NCBI GenBank assembly: GCA_964483805.1
Contig: CAZADH010000295.1
Coordinates: forward strand, 1-7,417
Direction of reading: 5' to 3'
Length of the DNA stretch: 7,417 bases
Origin: CAZADH01 sp964483805
GTDB taxonomy: Bacteria; Muiribacteriota; Ozemobacteria; Ozemobacterales; Ozemobacteraceae
The notes beneath the pieces are model-generated. The model was not told where the DNA came from. It ran no database searches and saw nothing but the letters and a program-made list of their open reading frames with translations. This document shows, one piece after another, positions 1-6,041 of the stretch. Made by a program: the position numbers and the translations under genes. The stretch's first letter is position 1; each line of letters starts with the position of its first letter.

Positions 1-1050
1 CTCGCGCACCAGCCTCGGCGGCAGACCCGGGACGACCATGATGTCGAGTTTGGGAACCGGCGCAGCGCCGGCAGCGGGAGCGCCGGTCGCCGGTGTGCCG
101 GGCGCGCCCGGCTGCCCGGCCGCGGGAGTCGCCCCGCCGCCACCGGCCTGGGCTGCTGCGGCGGCGGCAAACACCGCGTCTTCGGCGGCGCGGCGTTCTT
201 CTTCGGCGACGAGGGCCTGCACCAGTTGGCGCGCCGTATCGTCGCCCTTGGCCATGAGTTCGAGCCCGGTGCGCGCCTTGGCCCGCAACTCGGGTTGCGG
301 CTCCTCGGCGGCCATGAAAGCAAGGATCTTGGCGGCAACCGGGGTTTTGAACCGCTGCAGCGTGAAGATGGCCGCGTCGCGCCAGGCGTCGTTGGTCGAG
401 GTCGACATGCTGCGCAGGACCTTGAGCAGTTCGGCGCTCCCGCGCGCCTGAAACACCTTGGCCGTGGCCTCGCGCACGTCTTTGTCGGGGTCTTGATAGT
501 GGGGCACGATGTATTCGAGCGCATCGGTCTCGTGCATTGCCGCCAATGCCTCGATGGCCTTGACCCGCATGACGTGGTCATCGTGTTTGAGAAATGCGGC
601 AACAATCGGGATGTCGTTGCGGTTGCCCACGCGACCGAGAATCCCCAACATTGCCGCCTGCAACTGAGGCAACGGTTCTTTTTCGACGATGGTGCGCAGA
701 ACCGCGGCGATGGTGCCGGGCTCGACCCGTTCGGCAAGCTTGACCCCCTCGGTGCGCAGCCGCGGGTTTTCGTCTTGCAGCAACCGAAGCAGATCATCGA
801 TGGCGATGCCGTCGGGCAGCGCCAGGAAAGGGAACTCCGGGTCGTCGGGAACAACGTCGCGCAGCAGATAGTAGGCACGCCGAGCCTGGAACCGTACCTC
901 GCCGACGTGTTCGAGCTCGACGAGAGGCGGCATCAAATCGACCGCCCGCCGGTCTTTCAGTTCGAGCAGCCCTTGGATGGCGGCCACGCGCTCGTTCTCG
1001 TCAGGAGAACGGAGCCGCGCCAGCAATTGTTCAAAAAGATCGTCCGACAA
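1..1050 (-). CDS. HEAT-repeat protein, C-terminus beyond the window
   Basis: The frame is open for 350 codons and runs off the left edge, so the C-terminus is missing. No ATG is available near the 5' end. An in-frame TGA lies just upstream (1072-1074), and the TTG at 1048-1050 follows a GGAGG with 8 bases of spacing, so TTG is the likely start. Residues about 4-265 form roughly seven or eight helical-pair repeats of HEAT/PBS-lyase type. Examples are the stretches beginning LLARLRSPDENERVAAI, LLRLLQDENPRLRTEGV and VAAFLKHDDHVMRVKAIEAL. An Ala/Glu-rich helix (about 271-300) leads into a low-complexity Ala/Gly/Pro linker (about 296-333). A segment containing KLDIMVVPGLPP then continues past the edge. 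There is no signal peptide or membrane segment, so it is probably cytoplasmic. HEAT solenoids usually act as protein-binding scaffolds; the partner here is unknown. The repeat call is firm, the specific function is not. Confidence 0.85.
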   Translation of the reverse strand, partial: MSDDLFEQLLARLRSPDENERVAAIQGLLELKDRRAVDLMPPLVELEHVGEVRFQARRAYYLLRDVVPDDPEFPFLALPDGIAIDDLLRLLQDENPRLRTEGVKLAERVEPGTIAAVLRTIVEKEPLPQLQAAMLGILGRVGNRNDIPIVAAFLKHDDHVMRVKAIEALAAMHETDALEYIVPHYQDPDKDVREATAKVFQARGSAELLKVLRSMSTSTNDAWRDAAIFTLQRFKTPVAAKILAFMAAEEPQPELRAKARTGLELMAKGDDTARQLVQALVAEEERRAAEDAVFAAAAAAQAGGGGATPAAGQPGAPGTPATGAPAAGAAPVPKLDIMVVPGLPPRLVRE

Positions 1051-1084
1051 AACCCGGACCTCCAGGAGAAATCAGACTTTGATC

Positions 1085-1113
1085 ATCTTACCACTGATTG
1101 CCTACGATCCCAA
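1085..1113 (-). promoter_or_regulatory. Candidate sigma70-like promoter for the HEAT-repeat gene
   Basis: Read on the minus strand, TTGGGA (1108-1113) is followed after 17 bases by TAAGAT (1085-1090). Each box matches four of six consensus positions and the spacing is ideal. The -10 box lies about 35 bases upstream of the TTG start. This is a match by eye only. Confidence 0.4.
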
Positions 1114-1286
1114 CAAATCCTCGAAACCAGGCACGGCACCGATTTCGGAGGTTCTTGTCGTAGCCGTTCCGGGTGCTCCTCACCGGCCTGACGTCGCACG
1201 TTGATCCGCACGTGCAGCGCAATTTGCATGAATCCCGTCGGCGTGCCATCCCACCGCAGGGCGGCGAGATAGGCCGGGGCGCCGGT

Positions 1287-1316
1287 TTTACCAACCCTTC
1301 CGAGGCGGTGTAGAAT
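1287..1316 (+). promoter_or_regulatory. Candidate extended -10 promoter for the DinB-like gene
   Basis: TAGAAT (1311-1316) is preceded by TG, an extended -10 arrangement. TTTACC (1287-1292) lies 18 bases upstream as a partial -35 box. Transcription would begin near 1323 and give a leader of about 18 bases carrying the GGGAGG ribosome binding site at 1330-1335. Confidence 0.45.
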
Positions 1317-1340
1317 GCCCGCGAAACCAGGGAGGCACTC

Positions 1341-1776
1341 ATGACTGCACAACTGAAAGCACGACTCGACCGCTGTTTTGCCCTCACGCACGACCTCGTC
1401 ACCCACCTGGATGAATCGGCCCTGGCCCTCGATCTGCCGGCGTTACCGGCAAATCGGATCGCCGGCCAGATCTGGTGCGTCGTCGNNNNNNNNNNGCGCG
1501 CGAGAAAGCTATCTCGAGGCCATCGCTGCCGGCGCGTGGCAGGGCTTCGCCTGCTCGCTGAAAGCTCCGCGGGAGAAAGCCGCCGTGCTGGCGGCACTGG
1601 CCGCCAGCCACGAACGACTCGCCGCCCTCGATTTCGCGAGGTTGACGCCGGCACAACAGGAGTTGGCGTTCGATCTGCTCGAACACGAGGTGCAGCACCA
1701 CGGGCAGCTCATTCGCTTCGTCTACGGCAACAAGCTGACGTTCCCGCCGAGCTGGCACAAGCGCTACACCGTCTGA
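1341..1776 (+). CDS. DinB-like four-helix protein, interrupted by an assembly gap
   Basis: The ATG follows GGGAGG with 5 bases of spacing. The first half reads in one frame up to the N run (1486-1495). The second half continues one frame over from the N run to TGA at 1774-1776. Joining the halves with a gap whose length is a multiple of three, including zero, restores a protein of about 141 residues, normal for this superfamily. With zero gap the join reads IWCVVGARESYLEA, a natural-looking helix. The mostly helical composition and a C-terminal EHEVQHHGQLIRFVYGN segment fit the DinB/YfiT superfamily, in which histidines bind a metal. The usual first histidine is not obvious, so metal binding is uncertain. 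Members often act as small thiol transferases or stress proteins; the substrate cannot be inferred here. I regard the frameshift as an assembly artefact. Confidence 0.65.
1486..1495. other. Assembly gap (10 Ns) inside the DinB-like gene
   Basis: Ten Ns break the reading frame. Coding continuity needs a true gap that is a multiple of three, and zero missing bases would suffice. Ten is therefore probably a placeholder size. Confidence 0.9.
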
Positions 1777-1786
1777 TCGCCTTGCC

Positions 1787-1906
1787 ATGAAGCCTGACGA
1801 GATCGCATCGACATACAACGTAATCGCAGAACACTGGGATTGCCCGCAATCTCGTTCAGGCCAGTTTTCGGGTCTTGCGTTGACCGCCGGTTTGTGCAAT
1901 AAGTGA
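1787..1906 (+). pseudogene. Possible 5' remnant of a SAM-dependent methyltransferase gene
   Basis: A 39-codon ORF begins with ATG 10 bases after the DinB-like stop. Its first 18 residues or so contain DEIASTYNVIAEHWD, which resembles the N-terminal helix of many small class I methyltransferases (pattern EIA-x-TY-x-x-IA-x-x-W). The similarity fades after about residue 20. The frame stops at TGA (1904-1906), long before any glycine-rich SAM-binding loop. No ribosome binding site is evident and no continuation appears in the other plus frames before the next gene. I infer a truncated remnant. A chance ORF or a genuine small peptide are the alternatives, because the similarity is judged from memory of the family and is short. 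Confidence 0.35.
1875..1903 (+). promoter_or_regulatory. Weak candidate promoter for the guanylate kinase gene
   Basis: TTGCGT (1875-1880) and AATAAG (1898-1903) are separated by 17 bases and match seven of twelve consensus positions together. The site lies about 57 bases upstream of the ATG. It overlaps the 3' half of the methyltransferase-like ORF. Confidence 0.22.
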
Positions 1907-1960
1907 TGCCGACAACTCGCTGTTGCGACGAGCCCGGCGACAAAATGTGGGGACTGCACC

Positions 1961-2628
1961 ATGACGAAAAACGACGTTCTTCCCGGCATGAAACCGAAGC
2001 CTTTGCTCTTTGTCATCTCCGGACCCAGTGGTTCGGGCAAGGGTACGGCGCTCGATCTGATCGAGCGCGAGTTCAGCCCGACCATCTCGCGGTCGCCNNN
2101 NNNNNNNCGACCTACACGACCCGGGCGCCGCGCACGGGCGAACGCCCGGGCAAAGACTATCATTATGTCGATGAGAAACGGTTCTACGAGCTGGTGGCCC
2201 AGAAAGAGATTTTCGAGTTCACGCGCACCTACAACGACGAACTGTACGGCTCACCGCGGTGCCTGATCAATGCCGAGGACGACGGTCGTCATCTGCTGGT
2301 CGAACTCGATTTCAACGGGTTTCACCGGTTGCGTTCGATTTCGCGGCGCAAGGTGATCGGCATCTTCGTCATGCCGCCCTCGATCGAAGAACTGTCGAAG
2401 CGCATTCTCGCCCGCCAACCCGAAACGAATCTCGATCGTCGCCTGCAGCGGGTGAGCGAGCAGATCGCCCACGCGTGGTCGTATGATTACATTGTATTGA
2501 ACCAAGACCGCGATGAGTTCATGCGCCGCATCCGCACCGTGGTTTCGGCCGAGTTGTTCCGCCTCGACGGCGCCGGCTTCTTCACCGAGAACTGGCACAC
2601 CCTCGACGTCACGTTGACGAAGAGCTGA
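1961..2628 (+). CDS. gmk: Guanylate kinase-family protein, interrupted by an assembly gap
   Basis: Guanylate kinase transfers phosphate from ATP to GMP (or dGMP) to give GDP in the cytoplasm. The ATG at 1961 has GGGGA seven bases upstream; a second in-frame ATG at 1988 has no such site. A P-loop GPSGSGKGT is at residues 21-29. The N run (2098-2107) separates this from the second half, which reads in another frame to TGA at 2626-2628. A true gap of 2 modulo 3, or a one-base overlap, restores about 218-219 residues, close to the usual 200-210. The GMP-binding positions seem present: TTRAPR, the tyrosine of DYHYV, the glutamate of FEF, YGSP and the aspartate of LDFNG. The lid and base region RRLQRVSEQIAHAWSYDYIVLN also fits. 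Departures are the segment TRTYNDELYGSP, one residue longer than usual, DFNGF in place of the common D-V-Q-G, and a C-terminal extension. It sits away from the usual rpoZ or yicC neighbours and could be a paralogue. Confidence 0.82.
2098..2107. other. Assembly gap (10 Ns) inside the guanylate kinase gene
   Basis: Ten Ns break the frame between the P-loop half and the GMP-binding half. A one-base overlap of the flanks gives the natural join RSPTYTTR; a true gap of two bases would also work. As with the other gap, ten is probably a placeholder length. Confidence 0.9.
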
Positions 2629-2796
2629 CGTATCGGCCCATTTCGGGCAGCAACCGCCTGACGGTCCCATTGCGCTGCGCGAGACTGGCATCTCAACCGG
2701 CAGGGTCGCGTTCCCATCGACCGAACTCTCCGACTGGCTTTTGTGTTGCGACCGTGGCACCATGATACGGTAGCGATCAATTCGGGAGAGATAGCG

Positions 2797-4380
2797 ATGT
2801 TACGACGGCTCCTGGTGTTCTGTGCCTTCCTGTTGTCGTTTGCCCCTGCCGTCCTGGCCCAAGACTGGGTCTTCGTCAAGCCGGTTCCGGCGCAGGCCGG
2901 GAAAGCAGTGCGTTCACTCGACGGCGTGAAGATCCTCGAGGTGCCGGGCGGGCGGGCTTTCGCTTTCCGCGAGGTCCCGGCCGGAGAAGACCCGACCGTC
3001 GATTCCGTGCGCACCATTCTGGCGGGCAGTCGGGCCTGGGCCGAAGCCCTCAGTCTCCACGGGATGGCGCGAAAAATGGGTCCGGCGCCATGCCAGCCCT
3101 GGATTGCACCCCGTGCTCCGTTGCCGGTCTGGTTGGTTGACGGCGCGACGGGCACCGAGTGCGCGGCGGCCGGTGCCGGCCTGACGGCGTTGATTCCGGT
3201 GCGGATCCAGCGGACGACCGGTCGGTCGTCGACCGAGGCGGCGCAATTGCTGCAACTGGACCGTCTCCGCGTTCCTGGTGGCGCGGTGCTCGGGGTCGCC
3301 GAGATGGCCTCCGCAGGCGTGCTCGTGCCAATGCTGTGTCACGAGGTCTTCCACGCAATTCAGGCAGAGTTGTACCGCGAACGCTACCTTTACTTCCAGA
3401 TTCTCGGAGAACCAAGCGGGGCCCATGATTCGCCGGTCGAGACCGATCCGGCCCTGGCCTTTCGCGAAGGGTTTGCCGAGGCGGGCGAGTTGTGGCTCGG
3501 AGAGCGTTATCCTCGCGAGTTTGGTGTGCGCAACGGTCCCGGCATTCGTCGCGACGCTCTGGTTTTCGCGCAGTCGGTGTATCGCCGCCGGCAACTGCTG
3601 GCTTCGCGCAATCGTTACATCTTCGCGGCCGATGGCCGGGTGAAGGACGGGCAACTCGATGCGGGCAGTACCGACCTGTCGACCGAGGGCGTGGTCGCGA
3701 GTCTGCTCTACACGATGTTGCGCAACGCGAACATGCGCGAACCGATGCGGGTGATGTTTCACACGATGAGCCAGAGCGCACCGCTGACGCTGTTCGATCT
3801 CGTGGGTGCTCTGATGCGCAACAATCCGCAATACGCCGCGACGATTCGGCGCATCATGCTCGAGTACACGTGTTACACGATCCGCTCGGCCGAGGCGATC
3901 GAGCAATACAAAAGGTACTACCTGGCCCGCAAAGCGTTCCTCGTCGGCAAGCTGCCGCGCCAGGACTACCAGTTGGCACGGAACGCGTGGGACCAGTGGA
4001 AAACTGCGCAACGCCACCGCATCGAGGCCGGCGCTCCGCTGATCGAAGCCGTGCTGCAACCGCTCGTCGTTGCGAACGCTCAGGGATACACGCTCGATCT
4101 CAATGACGCCGACCGCGACCGCCTCGCCTGGCATCTCGAAGCGTTTCTGCCGGCGGGCGACGCCGAGGCGAATCGCAAGTTGGCCGGCGATTACGCGGCA
4201 CAGATCGCCGCCCGGCGCGCCGAAATCGGCATGTTCTCGTCGGTCCGCCAGCTCGAGGGCGTGGTGCCGGCAACGCTGGTGAAGCAATTCGAGGCGGGGT
4301 ACCGCGCCTTCGTGGCACGCGCCGAGCAACAGTTGAACGAAGAAGTGGGCCGGCGCCGCGCTCTGGCCGGTTATCTGTGA
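2797..4380 (+). CDS. Secreted HExxH metallopeptidase-like protein with a divergent HhH C-terminus
   Basis: I do not recognise a named family. The ATG at 2797 is chosen over an in-frame ATG 54 bases upstream because GGGAG lies 8 bases before it and because it places a Sec signal peptide exactly at the N-terminus. That peptide has an RR start, a hydrophobic core and VLA|QD cleavage after residue 21. The 527-residue product is thus likely exported. CHEVFH at 181-186 is an HExxH zinc-binding motif, and FREGFAEAGE (222-231) about 40 residues later could supply the third glutamate ligand (E224 or E228) as in gluzincins. Four cysteines lie outside the signal peptide (99, 122, 181, 359). Residues about 432-498, with LDLNDAD, an AARR helix, GMFSSVRQL and VPATLVKQF, follow the layout of a ComEA-like helix-hairpin-helix, but the first hairpin is replaced by a longer insert. 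A charged helix ends the protein. Proteolysis and substrate are inference. Confidence 0.75.
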   Translation: MLRRLLVFCAFLLSFAPAVLAQDWVFVKPVPAQAGKAVRSLDGVKILEVPGGRAFAFREVPAGEDPTVDSVRTILAGSRAWAEALSLHGMARKMGPAPCQPWIAPRAPLPVWLVDGATGTECAAAGAGLTALIPVRIQRTTGRSSTEAAQLLQLDRLRVPGGAVLGVAEMASAGVLVPMLCHEVFHAIQAELYRERYLYFQILGEPSGAHDSPVETDPALAFREGFAEAGELWLGERYPREFGVRNGPGIRRDALVFAQSVYRRRQLLASRNRYIFAADGRVKDGQLDAGSTDLSTEGVVASLLYTMLRNANMREPMRVMFHTMSQSAPLTLFDLVGALMRNNPQYAATIRRIMLEYTCYTIRSAEAIEQYKRYYLARKAFLVGKLPRQDYQLARNAWDQWKTAQRHRIEAGAPLIEAVLQPLVVANAQGYTLDLNDADRDRLAWHLEAFLPAGDAEANRKLAGDYAAQIAARRAEIGMFSSVRQLEGVVPATLVKQFEAGYRAFVARAEQQLNEEVGRRRALAGYL

Positions 4381-4490
4381 GGGCCGGGCCCCATTGTTGG
4401 CGTCGAGGCGTCGCCATCGGGGCACGCGTCGATCAGCACGACCCTCGATAACCTGAGGACATTGCCCAAGAAACACTGCGGGAGTCCACC

Positions 4491-5870
4491 ATGGAACTGA
4501 ACACCGATTTCGCCGTGCGGGCGGCGTATGCACTGGGCATTGGCGTTTTGATCGGCCTCGAACGCAGCGTGGTCAACGAGCCCGACGACGAAAACCGGCA
4601 AAGAACGGTTGAGGCTGCCGAGGCGGCGGATACCGTGGCGGCTTTGCAGGCCACCGGGGCGACGTCGGCCGAGGGCAAGGCGGCGGCACCGGTCGCCGAC
4701 GCCGACGAAACCATGGGCGTGCGCACGTTCGCCTCGTTGTCGCTGGTCGGTTTTGCCGGCGCGATGGCGAGTCAGCAGATGCCCTTGGCCGGCCCGGTCA
4801 CGCTGCTGGGGGTGATCGGAATTGTATTGATATTGTATTGGAGCACGGTGGTGCGCAGCCCCGGCATCACGACAGAGGTGGCCGCTATCGGCACCGCGGT
4901 CCTCGGATCGCTTTGCTTTTCGGAGCCGCATCTGGCGGCGTTTCTCGGGGTTGTGATGACGGTGCTGTTGAGTTCAAAGCGGTTCATGCACTCGACCATC
5001 CGCAAGATGCGCCGGGTCGAAATAACCGACACGCTCAAGTTTCTGGTCATTATTCTCATTGTCGTGCCGCTGTTGCCCAATCGCGCGCTCGATCCGCTCG
5101 GGGCCGTGAATCCGTATAAAACGGGTTGTCTGGTCGTGTTGATCTCGGGCATCGGTTTCGTGGGCTACTTTTTGACCCGTCTGCTCGGAGCGCAGAAAGG
5201 TCTCGGCCTGACCGGCTTGCTCGGCGGGCTGACTTCGTCGACGGCGGTCACGGCCGCGATGGCCGCCGAGTCGAAGGCCGCACCACAACTAAAATCGATC
5301 TGCGCCTTCTCGACGGTGGTGGCCAATGCGACATCGTTTGTGCGCGTGTTGATCATGGTAACCATACTCGATATTGCACTGGCCAAGATGCTGGCCTGGT
5401 CGCTCGGCGGGATGGCCGTCACGGCGATCGTGGCGGCGGCCGCACTCTGGGTGAGTGCGTCGCGCGAACAGGTGACCGGAACGACGGAGCGGGAGGGCCA
5501 GGTGAAGCTGAAGAACCCGTTTGCGCTCGGTCCCGCCCTGTGGTTTGCCGCCTTCTTTCTCGTCATCATCGTGATTTCGAAGGTCGCCAAGATCTACCTG
5601 GGCAACGCCGGCATCTACCTGGCCGCGGCAATTTCGGGGCTCGCCGACGTCGACGCCATCACCATGTCGGTGGCCGAGCAGGGCAAGGACGGCTCACTGC
5701 TGCGGCCGGTGGGGGTCATGGCGATCACCATTGCCGTCGTGTCGAACGCCATCGTCAAGAGCACGATGGCGATGACGACCGGCAGCAAGGAGTTCGGCCG
5801 GCTCGTGGCCCTGTCGCTGGGCGCGGCGGTGTTTGTTGGCCTGACGCTGGCCCTTTTTGCCCCGGTGTGA
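4491..5870 (+). CDS. MgtC/DUF4010-family multi-pass membrane protein
   Basis: The ATG has GGGAG 6 bases upstream. The 459-residue protein combines an N-terminal MgtC/SapB-like part with a C-terminal DUF4010 part. The first includes IGLER at 21-25, GVRTF at 76-80 and helices to about 160. The second shows GLLGGLTSSTAVT at 242-254 and SGLADVDAIT at 382-391. About a dozen hydrophobic segments are visible, and there is no cleavable signal peptide. MgtC-type proteins are linked to magnesium and phosphate homeostasis and to membrane ATPase control; the function of DUF4010 is not established, and transport is a guess. Between IGLER and GVRTF lies a hydrophilic, Ala/Glu-rich stretch of about 50 residues (26-75), longer than I expect for this loop. 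The gene follows the secreted HExxH gene by 110 bases in the same direction with no clear terminator between, so co-transcription is possible. Confidence 0.85.
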   Translation: MELNTDFAVRAAYALGIGVLIGLERSVVNEPDDENRQRTVEAAEAADTVAALQATGATSAEGKAAAPVADADETMGVRTFASLSLVGFAGAMASQQMPLAGPVTLLGVIGIVLILYWSTVVRSPGITTEVAAIGTAVLGSLCFSEPHLAAFLGVVMTVLLSSKRFMHSTIRKMRRVEITDTLKFLVIILIVVPLLPNRALDPLGAVNPYKTGCLVVLISGIGFVGYFLTRLLGAQKGLGLTGLLGGLTSSTAVTAAMAAESKAAPQLKSICAFSTVVANATSFVRVLIMVTILDIALAKMLAWSLGGMAVTAIVAAAALWVSASREQVTGTTEREGQVKLKNPFALGPALWFAAFFLVIIVISKVAKIYLGNAGIYLAAAISGLADVDAITMSVAEQGKDGSLLRPVGVMAITIAVVSNAIVKSTMAMTTGSKEFGRLVALSLGAAVFVGLTLALFAPV

Positions 5871-5974
5871 CGGCACGACCACCCGCCGCCGTCAATACAA
5901 CTTATTGCTATCACGAGGTCGCCGGCAGCCTGACCCGCCGGAACTGACGCGCCACTGTCGGCCGGGTTAAGAGC

Positions 5975-6009
5975 GCGACGGGCCGCCCACGCTGTGAGCA
6001 GCCCGTCGC
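5975..6009. terminator. Inverted repeat between convergent genes, candidate bidirectional terminator
   Basis: GCGACGGGC (5975-5983) and GCCCGTCGC (6001-6009) form a perfect 9-base-pair GC-rich stem around a 17-base loop. It lies about 105 bases after the DUF4010 gene and about 33 bases after the ygeW stop. Neither strand carries a clear U-tract after the stem, so an intrinsic terminator is not proven; the location between convergent stops supports a role in ending transcription. Confidence 0.45.
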
Positions 6010-6015
6010 CCGATC

Positions 6016-6032
6016 GACGCGCGTTGCGCGTC
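6016..6032. terminator. Tight hairpin immediately after the ygeW stop
   Basis: GACGCGC (6016-6022) and GCGCGTC (6026-6032) form a perfect 7-base-pair stem with a 3-base loop, starting 10 bases past the ygeW stop codon. No U-tract follows on the minus strand. Together with the larger inverted repeat next to it, it probably marks or protects the 3' end of the ygeW transcript. Confidence 0.45.
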
Positions 6033-6041
6033 AGTTGTGCG

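Noticed and set aside
226..1191. Long plus-strand ORF opposite the HEAT-repeat gene
   Set aside because: It is the antisense shadow of a clear repeat protein; its own translation is rich in Arg, Gly and Gln and shows no fold pattern.
1083..1654. Minus-strand ORFs covering the HEAT/DinB intergenic region
   Set aside because: They are Arg-rich, cross both candidate promoters and the DinB-like gene, and have no similarity I recognise.
1838..1851. Small inverted repeat GATTGC-CC-GCAATC after the DinB-like gene
   Set aside because: It is too short, with too small a loop, to call a terminator; it could be an operator but nothing else supports that.
2914..4533. 539-codon minus-strand ORF opposite the secreted HExxH gene
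   Set aside because: It lies antisense to a gene with a signal peptide and ribosome binding site, and its translation has no recognisable domain. Long antisense frames are expected at this GC content.
5126..5947. Plus-strand ORF overlapping the DUF4010 gene in another frame
   Set aside because: Its translation is Gly/Arg/His-rich and lacks hydrophobic structure, typical of a shifted frame of a GC-rich gene.
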